Source of the DNA: Methylobacteriaceae bacterium
GTDB taxonomy: Bacteria; Pseudomonadota; Alphaproteobacteria; Rhizobiales; Beijerinckiaceae
Assembly (NCBI GenBank): GCA_947444195.1
Contig: CANEZL010000016.1
Location: forward strand, 34,121 to 98,120
DNA length: 64,000 nucleotides
Direction: 5' to 3'
Position 1 is the stretch's first letter. Every line of letters starts with the position of its first letter. A model generated the notes under the pieces. That model was not told the DNA's origin. It was given only the letters and a program-made list of their open reading frames with translations, and did not search any database. Below, piece by piece: positions 25,085-33,945 of this stretch. Both the position numbers and the translations under genes were made by a program.

Positions 25085-26424
25085 TGCCCGCATCCGCCCT
25101 CGGCTGGGCCGCCATCGTCCGCCTCGGCCTCGTTCAGACGGCTCTCGGCGCCGTGGTGGTCCTGATGACCTCCACGATCAACCGCGTGATGGTGGTGGAG
25201 CTCGCCCTTCCGGCCATCGTGCCCGGCGGCCTCGTGGCCCTGCACTACGCGGTCCAGGTGCTGCGCCCGCGCTGGGGCTACGGCTCCGACAGGACCGGCC
25301 GGCGCACGCCCTGGATCGTCGGCGGCATGGCGGCGCTGGCCCTCGGCGGGTTCGGCGCGGCGGCGGCCACGGCGCTCACGGAGACGCACCCGTCCGCGGG
25401 CCTCGCCCTGGCGGTGCTCTCCTTCGCCACGGTGGGCATGGGCGCGGGCGCGGCCGGAACCTCCCTCCTCGTGCTCCTCGCCACCGGCGTGGAATCCCGG
25501 CACCGGGGGGCGGCGGCCACCATCGTCTGGGTGATGATGATCGCGGGCTTCGCGATCACCGCGCCCCTGGCCGGGCATTTCCTCGATCCGTTCTCCGGCG
25601 CCCGCCTGATGGCGGTCTCCGGCACGGTCTCCCTCGTGGCCTTCGCGGTGGCCTGCCTCGCCGTCCGCGGCGTCGAGCCGACGCGCGTCGCGCCGAGCGA
25701 GACGGGAGCGGAGCGGCCGCCGTTCCGCGCGGTGCTGGCCCAGGTCTGGGCGGAGCCCGAATCGCGCCGCTTCACCGTCTTCATCTTCGTGGCGATGCTC
25801 GCCCACAGCGCGCAGGAACTCATCCTGGAGCCCTTCGCTGGCCTCGTCTTCGCCATGTCGCCGGGGGGCACCACCAAGCTCGCCGGGCTCCAGCACGGCG
25901 GCGTGCTCGCCGGCATGCTCACGGTGGCGGGCGTGACCCTCGGCATCGGCGGCCCGGTCCTCGGTTCCCTGAAGATGTGGACGACGCTCGGCTGCCTCGG
26001 CTCGGCGCTCGCCCTCCTCGGCATCGCGGGTGGGGGACTGGCGGGCGCCGATTTCCCCCTGCGCGTGCCGGTCTTCGCGCTGGGCCTGTTCAACGGCATC
26101 TTCGCGGTGGCCGCCATCGGCTCGATGATGGCGCTCGCCGGCAGCGGCGGCGAGGCCGAGCGGGGCACCCGCATGGGGGTCTGGGGCGCGGCGCAGGGCC
26201 TCGCCTTCGGGGCCGGCGGCTTCCTCGGCACGGTGGCGGTCGACCTCGCCCGCCTCGCCGCGCCCCGCCCCGTGGACGCCTACGCGGCGGTCTTCGCCGG
26301 CGAGGCCGTGCTGTTCGTGGCCGCCGCCGCCCTCGCGCTCCGGATCGCCCACGCCCCCGCGACCCGGGTTCCGCGCGCCCGGCGCGCGCCGACGCTTTTC
26401 GAGGCCACGCTCTCCACGAGGTGA
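25084..26424 (+). CDS. PucC/BCH2-family transporter-like protein (bch2)
   Basis: 446 aa, twelve predicted membrane helices, major-facilitator-like. The N-terminus LGWAAIVRLGLVQTALGAVV, MVVELALPAIVPG and HYAVQVLRPRWGYGSD are typical of the PucC/LhaA/Bch2 group. These help assemble light-harvesting or reaction-centre complexes and may deliver bacteriochlorophyll. In Rhodobacter the equivalent (ORF428/bch2) also lies between bchG and bchP. The start overlaps the bchG stop by one base (TGATG), implying coupling. Confidence 0.93.
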   Translation: MPASALGWAAIVRLGLVQTALGAVVVLMTSTINRVMVVELALPAIVPGGLVALHYAVQVLRPRWGYGSDRTGRRTPWIVGGMAALALGGFGAAAATALTETHPSAGLALAVLSFATVGMGAGAAGTSLLVLLATGVESRHRGAAATIVWVMMIAGFAITAPLAGHFLDPFSGARLMAVSGTVSLVAFAVACLAVRGVEPTRVAPSETGAERPPFRAVLAQVWAEPESRRFTVFIFVAMLAHSAQELILEPFAGLVFAMSPGGTTKLAGLQHGGVLAGMLTVAGVTLGIGGPVLGSLKMWTTLGCLGSALALLGIAGGGLAGADFPLRVPVFALGLFNGIFAVAAIGSMMALAGSGGEAERGTRMGVWGAAQGLAFGAGGFLGTVAVDLARLAAPRPVDAYAAVFAGEAVLFVAAAALALRIAHAPATRVPRARRAPTLFEATLSTR

Positions 26425-26428
26425 CGTC

Positions 26429-27628
26429 ATGGTCGGTGAAGACAGGCAGCCCGGCACGGAGGTCTTCGACGTCGTCGTGGTGGGCGGCGGCCCCGCGGGC
26501 GCCACGGCCGCCACCGATCTCGCCCGCGGCGGACGCAGCGTCCTGCTCCTCGACAAGCCGGGGCGGATCAAGCCCTGCGGCGGTGCGATCCCCCCGCGGC
26601 TGATCCGCGACTTCGCGATCCCCGACCACCTCCTCGTCGCCCGCATCCGCTCGGCCCGGATGGTCTCCCCGCGCGAGAAGCGGGTGGACATGCCCATCGG
26701 CGACGGGTTCGTCGGGATGGTGGACCGCGCCGATTTCGATCCCTGGCTGCGCCGGCGGGCGGCGGAAGCGGGGGCCGTCCTGCGCCCGGCCACCTTCCAG
26801 CACATCGACCGCACGGGCGACGGGATCACGGTGCACTACCGCGCCGACGGCGTGCCGCGCCAGGCCCGGGCCCGTCTCGTCATCGGGGCGGACGGGGCGA
26901 GTTCGCCGGTCGGCCGGGCCGAGATCCCGGGCCACGCCGCCATGCGCCAGGTCTTCGCCTATCACGAGATCGTCCGGCTTCCCGAGGCAGGGCCGCACGA
27001 CGTCGAGGCGACGCGCTGCGACGTCTACTACCAGGGCAAGCTGTCGCCGGACTTCTACGCCTGGGTCTTCCCCCACGGCGACACGGTGAGCGTCGGCACC
27101 GGCAGCGCCCGCAAGGGTTTCTCCCTGCGCGGCGCCATCCGGGCCCTGCGCGCCAGCACCGGCCTCGAAGGCTGCGAGACCGTGCGCCGGGAAGGGGCGC
27201 CGCTCCCGCTCAAGCCCCTGCGCCGCTGGGACAACGGCCGGGACGTGCTGCTCACGGGGGATGCCGCCGGCATCGTCGCGCCGGCCTCCGGCGAGGGCAT
27301 CTACTACGCGATGCTCGGGGGCCGCCTCTCGGCCGAGGCGGCGGAGACTTTCCTCGCCACCGGCAACGCCAAGGCGCTCGCGGGCGCGCGGCGCAGCTTC
27401 ATGCGGCTGCACGGCCGCGTCTTCCTCATCCTGCGCATCATGCAGGCGGTCTGGTACCGCAACGACGGCTTGCGCGAGCGCTTCGTGTCGATCTGCCGGG
27501 ACCGCGACGTCCAGCAGCTCACCTGGGATTCCTACATGAACAAGGCGCTGGTCCGGGCGAAGCCCGCGGCCCATGCGCGGATCTTCTTCAAGGACCTCGC
27601 CCACCTGTTCCGCTGGGTCTCCCCGTGA
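26429..27628 (+). CDS. bchP: Geranylgeranyl reductase BchP
   Basis: 399 aa flavoprotein. The dinucleotide fold DVVVVGGGPAGATAATDLAR is at residues 12-31, followed by LLDKPGRIKPCGGAIPPRL, the strongly conserved BchP/ChlP signature. VIGADGASSPVGR (~150) and VLLTGDAAGIVAPASGEGIYYA (~270-290) complete the FAD site. It reduces three double bonds of the geranylgeranyl group to phytyl, using NADPH, after BchG has attached it. It begins four bases after bch2 and its stop overlaps the tspO start. Confidence 0.96.
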   Translation: MVGEDRQPGTEVFDVVVVGGGPAGATAATDLARGGRSVLLLDKPGRIKPCGGAIPPRLIRDFAIPDHLLVARIRSARMVSPREKRVDMPIGDGFVGMVDRADFDPWLRRRAAEAGAVLRPATFQHIDRTGDGITVHYRADGVPRQARARLVIGADGASSPVGRAEIPGHAAMRQVFAYHEIVRLPEAGPHDVEATRCDVYYQGKLSPDFYAWVFPHGDTVSVGTGSARKGFSLRGAIRALRASTGLEGCETVRREGAPLPLKPLRRWDNGRDVLLTGDAAGIVAPASGEGIYYAMLGGRLSAEAAETFLATGNAKALAGARRSFMRLHGRVFLILRIMQAVWYRNDGLRERFVSICRDRDVQQLTWDSYMNKALVRAKPAAHARIFFKDLAHLFRWVSP

Positions 27629-28119
27629 GCGCGGCGGCGGGCGGCTGGGGGCCGGCCCTGGTCGCGGCGGGCATCGCCCTGCTCGTCGCCCTGGCCGGCG
27701 GCCTGCTCACCACCACCGGGCCCTGGTACCACGCCCTGCGACGCCCCGCCTGGAAGCCGCCGGACTGGGCCTTCGGGCCGATCTGGACGACGATCTTCGC
27801 GCTGACGGTGGTCTCCGCCGTGATGGCCTGGAACGCCGATCCCGCGCCCGGCTCCCGTGCGGTCCTCGTCGCCGCCTACGCGGTCAACGCCGTGCTCAAC
27901 ATCGCCTGGAGCGGCCTGTTCTTCCGCCTGCGGCGGCCGGACTGGGCGCTCGTCGAGGTGGTGTTCCTCTGGCTGTCGATCGCGGTGCTGATCCTCGTCA
28001 CCGCGCGGGTCTCCGGCACCGCCGCGCTGCTTCTGCTGCCCTACCTCGTCTGGGTCGGCATCGCGGCCGTCCTGAACCGGGCGATCGTCCGGCTCAACGG
28101 TCCGTTCCGGAGCGCCTGA
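27625..28119 (+). CDS. tspO: TspO/MBR-family membrane protein
   Basis: 164 aa, five membrane helices. Trp-rich stretches WYHALRRPAWKPPDWAFGPIW and NIAWSGLFFRLRRPDWALVE identify the TspO/peripheral benzodiazepine receptor family. In Rhodobacter sphaeroides TspO is an outer-membrane protein that modulates photosynthesis genes in response to oxygen, probably through tetrapyrrole export or breakdown. The ATGA overlap with bchP puts it under the same control. A GTG-type start is used. Confidence 0.92.
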   Translation: MSAAAGGWGPALVAAGIALLVALAGGLLTTTGPWYHALRRPAWKPPDWAFGPIWTTIFALTVVSAVMAWNADPAPGSRAVLVAAYAVNAVLNIAWSGLFFRLRRPDWALVEVVFLWLSIAVLILVTARVSGTAALLLLPYLVWVGIAAVLNRAIVRLNGPFRSA

Positions 28120-28122
28120 ACC

Positions 28123-28440
28123 ATGGCCCTCCTGTTCTCCAGCGGACACATCGTCGACGCCGTCCTCGTCCTCGTCGCCGTCGAGGCGGTGGTCCTCACC
28201 CTCTGGTTTCGCCGCGACGGTTCGCCGCTGCCGCTCTTGTGCAACCTCGCCTCCGGTGCCGCGCTGATGCTGGCCCTGCGCGCGGCCCTGACGGGGGCGG
28301 ACTGGACCGTCGTCGCCCTCTGCCTGGCGGCCGCGGGGCTGGCCCATGGCACCGAGATGACGCTGCGCCTGCGCGCCGTCCCCGAGCCGGCAGGCCCCCG
28401 ACGCGAGACCCCCTCCACCCGTACCCTCATGCCCGACTGA
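28123..28440 (+). CDS. Small membrane protein of the photosynthesis operon
   Basis: 105 aa with three membrane helices (about 8-28, 38-58 and 62-80) and a polar Pro/Arg/Thr tail. It follows tspO by three bases, so it is almost certainly co-transcribed with it. I do not recognise a family. Its position suggests a helper role in pigment or membrane metabolism; nothing in the sequence proves it. Confidence 0.75.
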   Translation: MALLFSSGHIVDAVLVLVAVEAVVLTLWFRRDGSPLPLLCNLASGAALMLALRAALTGADWTVVALCLAAAGLAHGTEMTLRLRAVPEPAGPRRETPSTRTLMPD

Positions 28441-28470
28441 TCCCGCAAGGTCCCGAACTGGAGAGACGCC

Positions 28471-30036
28471 ATGAGGCATCGCCGCACCCCTCTGCTCGTG
28501 GGAGCCGGTCTCCTGCTGGGGCTCGCCGCGACCGCGGCCGCGGCGCAGGACGCGGATCTGATCAAGCGCGGCGAGTACCTCGCGACCGCCGGCGATTGCG
28601 TGGCCTGCCACACCGCGCCGGGCGGCAAGCCGTTCGCCGGCAACTACGTGCTCAACACGCCGATCGGGAAGATCCGGACGCCGAACCTGACGCCCGACAT
28701 GGAGACCGGCCTCGGCAGCTGGAGCGCGGACGATTTCTACCGCGCGTTCCACGACGGCATCTCCAAGGACGGGTCCTATCTCTACCCGGCCTTTCCCTTC
28801 GCCTGGTACACCAAGGTCACCCGGGCGGATGCCGACGCGATCTTCGCCTACCTGAAATCCCTGCCCGCGGTGCACGAGCCGCGCAAACCCTCCGAGATCC
28901 CGTTCCCCTTCAACGTCCGGACCGCGCTGATCACCTGGCGCACCGCCTTCTTCACGGCCGGCGAGTTCAAGCCGGACCCGCAGGCCAGCGCCGAGGTCAA
29001 CCGGGGCGGCTACCTCGTGGAGGGGCTCGGCCATTGCGGCATGTGCCACAACGCCAACAAGATCGTCGGCAACAGCGGCCTCGCGGGCAAGCTCGGCGGC
29101 GGCGTCATCGACGGCTGGTACGCGCCCAACATCACGCCCGACGACCATACCGGCATCGGCGCCTGGAGCGACGATCAGGTCGTGACCTACCTGAAGACCG
29201 GGACCGCCCCCGGCAACCAGCCCGGGGTCGCCGCGGGCCCGATGCGCCAGACCATCGAGGAATCCCTCTCGAAGCTGACGGATGCCGACCTCAAGGCGAT
29301 GGTCGCCTATCTGCGCACGCAGAAGGCCAAGGAGAGCTACAAGGTCAAGGACCTGCAGGCTTTCAACACGGCCGGGGCGCCGGGCGCCGGCACCTATCTG
29401 AGCTTCTGCTCCTCCTGCCACAAGCCGGACGGCAAGGGCATCGAGGGCGTCGTCCCGGCGCTCGCGGGCAACAGCTCGGTCCAGGCGCGGGGGCCTGAGA
29501 CGGTGATCCGCGTGATCCTCGGCGGCCTCGCCGCCCAGAACGGCTACGCGCCGATGCCGGCGATCGGCGCCGGCATGACCGACCAGGAGGTCGCCGACGT
29601 CACGGACTACGTGCGCAACGCCTGGGGCAACGCCGCCCCGGTCATCAGCGAGCGCGGCATCGTGGCCACGGCGCGGGCCGCGACCCAGACCATGCTGGCC
29701 GGCACGGCGCCCTGCGCCGAGATCGCCCAGCCCGACATCGCCAAGGCGATCGCCGAGGCCGGCGCCGCCGAGCGCCTCAAGGGCCTGCCGGAGGAGAATT
29801 TCATCACCACGATCGACGCGCTGCTGCCCCCGATCAAGGCGGCGGTGCCGAACGCCAAGGGCGACGACATCGTGAACGGCCTCACCACGGCCTTCTGCCA
29901 GGCCGGCCGCGGCGATCCGGCCTACGACAAGCGGGGCTGGCACGCGGTGATCGGCAGCTTCTCCAACATCGTCTACAGCCAGCTGAAGAACCCCGAACGC
30001 CGGGCCTCGAACACCGGGCCGATGCCCAAGCCCTGA
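28471..30036 (+). CDS. Triheme periplasmic cytochrome c
   Basis: 521 aa with a Sec signal (1-26, cleaved around AAA-QD). Three CxxCH heme sites are seen: DCVACH (~48), HCGMCH (~193) and CSSCH (~318). Spacing and sequences such as PNLTPDMETGLGSWSADDFYRA follow the triheme cytochrome subunits of membrane-bound alcohol/gluconate/sorbitol dehydrogenases. After the third heme domain comes a heme-free extension (~405-521) absent from those proteins. No dehydrogenase subunit is adjacent; the gene follows the bch-tspO genes by 30 bases with a GGAGAG ribosome site. It may carry electrons between a periplasmic dehydrogenase and the respiratory or photosynthetic chain. Confidence 0.88.
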   Translation: MRHRRTPLLVGAGLLLGLAATAAAAQDADLIKRGEYLATAGDCVACHTAPGGKPFAGNYVLNTPIGKIRTPNLTPDMETGLGSWSADDFYRAFHDGISKDGSYLYPAFPFAWYTKVTRADADAIFAYLKSLPAVHEPRKPSEIPFPFNVRTALITWRTAFFTAGEFKPDPQASAEVNRGGYLVEGLGHCGMCHNANKIVGNSGLAGKLGGGVIDGWYAPNITPDDHTGIGAWSDDQVVTYLKTGTAPGNQPGVAAGPMRQTIEESLSKLTDADLKAMVAYLRTQKAKESYKVKDLQAFNTAGAPGAGTYLSFCSSCHKPDGKGIEGVVPALAGNSSVQARGPETVIRVILGGLAAQNGYAPMPAIGAGMTDQEVADVTDYVRNAWGNAAPVISERGIVATARAATQTMLAGTAPCAEIAQPDIAKAIAEAGAAERLKGLPEENFITTIDALLPPIKAAVPNAKGDDIVNGLTTAFCQAGRGDPAYDKRGWHAVIGSFSNIVYSQLKNPERRASNTGPMPKP

Positions 30037-30209
30037 AGGACGGCGCCGAGCCGGTCGGTCGAAGGCTTCGGTGGAGGGAGGCGCGCTTGTGCCTTCCCTC
30101 GCGAGGAGGGGAGGGCCGCCGATCACTGGATTGGCCGGGTGGCGGCTGACGGAGTTCTCGAAGTCTGTTTGCTACAGGCTCCCGTTGATTGCTCCGCGGC
30201 ACACCCTCA

Positions 30210-30319
30210 CCGTCATCCCGGGGCCGCGGAGCCCGGGATCGGGGCACGCCGAGGCGGCCAGATAGGGGATTGCGGTGCTCGTGGATTCCGGGCTCGCCTG
30301 TGGCGCCCCGGAATGACGG
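30210..30319. repeat. Inverted-repeat element (CCGTCATCCCGGGGC type)
   Basis: CCGTCATCCCGGGGC at the left end is mirrored by GCCCCGGAATGACGG at the right. Internal CCCGGGATC and GATTCCGGGCTC words make a second partial pairing. This is a common dispersed intergenic element in this bacterial order. It lies in the 30037-30580 gap, which holds no supportable gene. Confidence 0.7.
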
Positions 30320-30419
30320 CGGCAAACGCATACCGAAGCGATGATGCGGAGCCCGCATGACATGGCTCCGGGAGCCCGCAGCACTGTGGGGGTGCAGCGA
30401 TCGTCCGATCTTCACCCCG

Positions 30420-30450
30420 ATCCTGAGGTTGCTTCGCAGCGCCTCAGGAT
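30420..30450. repeat. ATCCTGAGG palindrome
   Basis: ATCCTGAGG (30420-30428) pairs with CCTCAGGAT (30442-30450) around GCTTCGCAGC. A decayed relative lies near 19055-19085. This is a dispersed REP-like unit. Confidence 0.65.
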
Positions 30451-30524
30451 GATGCCACCGCCTCCCGGGATCGGGCCGAGATCGGGAGATCCCGACCGAC
30501 AGGCAACCGGCAAACGCGCACGCG

Positions 30525-30560
30525 TTCAGTCACCGGCATGCGCGGATGCCGGTGACTGAA
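30525..30560 (-). terminator. Strong hairpin after the 58-residue gene
   Basis: A perfect 15-bp stem (TTCAGTCACCGGCAT at 30525-30539, complement at 30546-30560) with a six-base loop lies 21 bases beyond the stop of the small minus-strand gene and 489 bases beyond the cytochrome gene. Confidence 0.65.
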
Positions 30561-30580
30561 GCGCCTCCCTGTGGCGCGGC

Positions 30581-30757
30581 TCAGTGCTCGGTGCCGGGCC
30601 GGTTCGGCCGCGGCGGTCCGCCATGGGTCTCCACGAAGGCCGAGCGCTCCGGCGACTTCTTCCGGGCGGCGACGCGGGCACGCATGACCAGCAGCGCGGC
30701 GATCGCCACGGCGAAGGTCGCGAGGGCGAGGCCGAAGATCAGGGACTGGTCCTGCAT
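30581..30757 (-). CDS. 58-residue single-helix membrane protein
   Basis: Starts MQDQSLIFGLALATFAVAIA, has one membrane helix (~6-26), a basic patch (MRARVAARKK) and a polar tail ending GPPRPNRPGTEH. A clear GGAGGAA ribosome site stands six bases before the ATG, and a strong hairpin follows the stop, so a short independent gene is likely. The positive-inside rule predicts an exported N-terminus and cytoplasmic tail. No family is recognised. Confidence 0.65.
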   Translation of the reverse strand: MQDQSLIFGLALATFAVAIAALLVMRARVAARKKSPERSAFVETHGGPPRPNRPGTEH

Positions 30758-30951
30758 GGGTTCCTCCGAATTCTTCGTTTCGAGAGGAAGTCGTCCTGCA
30801 CGGCGCCGGTTCCAGCTTGAGTTCGGACTTGACGGAACAAACGCCCGCCTCGACCTGACCTGAGGCTGAAAAACACCTGATTATCTCTCGGCAGATGCTG
30901 ATCTTCCGTCTCTGGACAGGGCATCCCCGGGCTGCGACATCGACGCCGTCG

Positions 30952-31719
30952 TCAGCGCCCCGTGAGCAGGTCGTTGCGGAAGGACGCGTCGAGGCGGCGC
31001 ATGAAATGCTCGGCGCAGCACATGTGCTCGTGCATCACCCGGCCCGCCGCCTCGGGGTCCTCCGCCCGGAAGGCAGAGACCAGCTGGCGATGGCTGTCGA
31101 GGTTGTGCGCGCCGAAGGCCGCGTACTCCGTCTTGTTGCCGCCCCGGAACTCCACGAGGTCGCGCAGCAGGCTGTTGATGAAACGGCACATGAAGGCAAG
31201 GAGCGCGTTGTCGCTCGCGTCGCACAGGAGGTCGTGGAAGGTCAGTTCGAGGTTGCGGCCACGGACGTGCTCGCCGGCCGCGAAGGCCGCCTCGCAGGCC
31301 GCGATGTTCTCGTCCAGACCCCGCAGCGCCTCGGCATCGAGACGCCCGACCACGCTGGTCCCGAGGGCGACTTCCAGGCCGCGGCGGACGGCGTAGACCT
31401 GGGCGAAGTCGAGCTGGCGGAAATGCAGGAAGCGGCGCAATTGCTGCGCGGCGGCGTCCACCGAGATCGGCCGGATCTCCGCGCCCCCGTTCGGGCCCGG
31501 CCGCATCGTCACCAGCCCCTGCACCTCCAGGGCCTTCAGCGCCTCGCGGATCGTGCCCTTGGCGCAGCCGTATTGCTGCATCAGCGCCTGCTCGTTCGGC
31601 AGCCTCTGGCCCGGCTCCATGCGCTCGCGGGCGATGCGGCGGCACAGATCCTCGGCGATCTGATCCGACAGCTTGATGCGCCGCAGGGACGGCGCGGCCT
31701 CCGCCGCAGTCCCGCTCAT
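30952..31719 (-). CDS. GntR/FadR-family transcriptional regulator
   Basis: 255 aa. The N-terminal winged helix (~12-75) reads LSDQIAEDLCRRIARERMEPGQRLPNEQALMQQYGCAKGTIREALKALE in pattern, the GntR signature. The C-terminal all-helical FCD domain (~100-235) has the expected metal/ligand-site residues (D, H, H) in FHDLLCDAS, HRQLVSAF and HEHMCCAEHF. Its start overlaps the mlrC stop (ATGA), so it is the last gene of the import operon and probably its local regulator, sensing the imported compound or a breakdown product. Confidence 0.88.
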   Translation of the reverse strand: MSGTAAEAAPSLRRIKLSDQIAEDLCRRIARERMEPGQRLPNEQALMQQYGCAKGTIREALKALEVQGLVTMRPGPNGGAEIRPISVDAAAQQLRRFLHFRQLDFAQVYAVRRGLEVALGTSVVGRLDAEALRGLDENIAACEAAFAAGEHVRGRNLELTFHDLLCDASDNALLAFMCRFINSLLRDLVEFRGGNKTEYAAFGAHNLDSHRQLVSAFRAEDPEAAGRVMHEHMCCAEHFMRRLDASFRNDLLTGR

Positions 31720-33203
31720 CGGGGCTGCCACACGGTGTCGGCGTCGATCGGATAGGTGGGCCGGGCGAGCTTGGCGAAGGGGAACAGCCGGTAGTCGGAA
31801 CTGGTCACGCCGGCGCTCGCGCACTCCACGACCGCGCGGGCGATCGGCTCGAAGACGGGCCGGCAATACATGCGCGACTTCAGGACGAGGAAGCGGGCCT
31901 CGCGGGGCGCGATGCCGTTCTCGGTGAAGATCGCGAGGTCCCAGGGCTCGTGCGGCTCCTCCGTGACGAGAACGCGCGCCCGGCCGGTGTCGAGGACGGC
32001 GGCGCGGCCCATGGAGAAGCGCTGCCCCGTATAGGTCGGGCCGGTGACCGTGTAGGCGCCGTCGCCGAGCGCGGCGACCCGGCCCGACAGCGCGAGGGGC
32101 GCCTGGGGGGAGAAGCCCGGCAGCGCCACCTTGTTACCGAGCCGGATCTCCGCCGCCCCGCCGGCTCCCGCCGCGAAGAGCGCGGCCACCGCCTCGGGAT
32201 CGCAGATCGGCCCGGCGACGATCCCGTCGAGCCCGGCCTCCAGGCAGGCGGCGAGCACGTCCATCACGTCGCAGGTGCCCCCCGACATGCAATTGTCCCC
32301 GTGGTCGAGGAGCAGGACGGGCCCGCTGCCCGGCCCGGCGGCGGCCTCCCGCGCCCGCGCGATCGAGGTCCGCAGCGGCGCCTCGTCGTAGACGAAATCC
32401 GCCCGGCGCGCCCAGAGGGCGGCGCCGAGCTCGTCCGCCGCGGCCTGCGCCAGATCCGCGCTCTCGGCCGCGACCACGAAGGAGGCGCCGACCTCCGCGA
32501 GATCGGCGAGGCCGAAACCGCCGAACAGGGTGGCGGCGAGGATGCCCGGCCGCGCCTCCATCGCCCGCGCGGCCGCGACCAGATCGGCCATCGGCCCCTT
32601 CACGCGGGTGTCCATCCGCAGGGTGTGGGCGAGAAGCGGCGGGTGGCACCAGGCCTGATGGGGCCGCAGGCCCTCGTCGAGCATGCGGCCGACGAGGCGG
32701 GCGACGTGCTCCCCGGTCTCGGCCATGTCCACGTGGGGGTAGGTCTTGAAGCCGACGATGACGTCGGCATTCGCGACCATGCGGGCGGTGACGTTGGCGT
32801 GGAGGTCGAGGGCGACGCCGAGGGGCACGTCCGGGGCGATGGTGCGGAGGCGCGCGAGGAGCTCGCCCTCGCCGTCGTCGTGGCTCTCGGTCACCATGGC
32901 CCCGTGCAGGTCGAGGAGGATGGCCTCGCACCCCTCCGCCACGGCGGCGAGGATCGGCGCGCAGAGCGCCTCGAAGGCCGCGTCCGCCACCGGTCCGCTC
33001 GGGTTGGCGTGCGCCATCACCGGCACCGCGACCGCGGCCCCGCGGGCTTCCGCGAAGGCCAGGAAGGCGCCGAGCGCGGTGGCGCTGCCGGTGCCGGCCG
33101 CACGCGCCGCCTCGCCCCAGACCGGCTTGAAGGCGGCAAGCGGCGTGGCGAGGGGCGAGAAGGTGTTCGTCTCGTGGTTGAGGCGAGCGGTCACGATGCG
33201 CAT
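31716..33203 (-). CDS. MlrC-family (M81) metallopeptidase-like protein
   Basis: 495 aa, no signal peptide, so cytoplasmic. MRIVTARLNHETNTFSPL at the start, LDLHGAMVTES (~97), VALDLHANVT (~126) and GFKTYPHVDMAETG (~148) are hallmarks of the M81 family; its founding member MlrC of sphingomonads finishes microcystin degradation. Most relatives are not microcystinases and have unknown substrates. The His/Asp residues in these motifs probably bind zinc. The gene follows livKHMGF on the same strand, 34 bases after livF, so its substrate is probably what that importer brings in. Confidence 0.88.
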   Translation of the reverse strand: MRIVTARLNHETNTFSPLATPLAAFKPVWGEAARAAGTGSATALGAFLAFAEARGAAVAVPVMAHANPSGPVADAAFEALCAPILAAVAEGCEAILLDLHGAMVTESHDDGEGELLARLRTIAPDVPLGVALDLHANVTARMVANADVIVGFKTYPHVDMAETGEHVARLVGRMLDEGLRPHQAWCHPPLLAHTLRMDTRVKGPMADLVAAARAMEARPGILAATLFGGFGLADLAEVGASFVVAAESADLAQAAADELGAALWARRADFVYDEAPLRTSIARAREAAAGPGSGPVLLLDHGDNCMSGGTCDVMDVLAACLEAGLDGIVAGPICDPEAVAALFAAGAGGAAEIRLGNKVALPGFSPQAPLALSGRVAALGDGAYTVTGPTYTGQRFSMGRAAVLDTGRARVLVTEEPHEPWDLAIFTENGIAPREARFLVLKSRMYCRPVFEPIARAVVECASAGVTSSDYRLFPFAKLARPTYPIDADTVWQPR

Positions 33204-33237
33204 GGCGGCCCTCTGGCGGCTCTTCGGAGACGAGGCT

Positions 33238-33945
33238 TCAGTGAGCCTTCACGCCGAGGAAGCGGTCGCGGGCCGCCTCGTCCTGCGCGAAGTCCGGCCC
33301 GGTGGCGTGGTAGGCGATGCGGCCGAGTTCGAGGATGTAGTGACGGTCGGCGAGGCTGGTGCAGACCGCCAGATTCTGCTCGACCAGCAGGATCGGCACG
33401 CCCGCCTCGCGGATCAGGCGGATCTGCGCCACGATCTCCTCGACGATGACGGGGGCGAGGCCCTCCACCGGCTCGTCCAGCATCAGGAGCTTGGGGCCGT
33501 TGAGGAGCGCGCGGGCGATGGAGAGCATCTGCTGCTCGCCGCCCGAGAGCTGCGCGCCGCCGTTGCGCCGCCGCTCCTCCAGGCGCGGGAAGATCCGGTA
33601 GATGTCGGCCATCGCCCAGGGCGAGCCCTTGCGCACGGCGATCCTCAGATTCTCCTCCACGGTGAGGAGGCCGAAGATGCCGCGGTCCTCCGGCACGAGG
33701 CACAGGCCGGCGCGGGCGATGCGGTGCGGCGCCCAGCCGGCGATCTCCGCGCCCCCGAAGCTGACCCGGCCCCGGCGCGGCGGGAGCAGGCCGCTGGCCG
33801 CCCGCAGCGTCGAGGTCTTGCCCGCGCCGTTGCGGCCGAGCAGGCAGACGATCTCGCCCGGGTTCACCGCGAGGGTCACGCCCTGGAGGATGTGGCTCTT
33901 GCCGTAATAGCCGTGGACGTCGTCGAGACGCAGGGCCGCGCTCAT
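33238..33945 (-). CDS. livF: ABC transporter ATPase, LivF type
   Basis: 235 aa. Walker A GRNGAGKTS (~40), ABC signature LSGGEQQMLSIARAL (~138), Walker B LLMLDEPVEGLAPV and the switch His-equivalent region ILLVEQN. The EGLAP after Walker B and short size mark the LivF subfamily. The start overlaps the livG stop (ATGA). It pairs with LivG to drive import of branched-chain amino acids, amides, urea or short peptides. Confidence 0.9.
   Translation of the reverse strand: MSAALRLDDVHGYYGKSHILQGVTLAVNPGEIVCLLGRNGAGKTSTLRAASGLLPPRRGRVSFGGAEIAGWAPHRIARAGLCLVPEDRGIFGLLTVEENLRIAVRKGSPWAMADIYRIFPRLEERRRNGGAQLSGGEQQMLSIARALLNGPKLLMLDEPVEGLAPVIVEEIVAQIRLIREAGVPILLVEQNLAVCTSLADRHYILELGRIAYHATGPDFAQDEAARDRFLGVKAH

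Noticed and set aside
27532..30126. An 864-codon open frame antisense to tspO and the cytochrome gene
   Set aside because: No domain or ribosome site; the plus strand carries heme motifs and TspO motifs.
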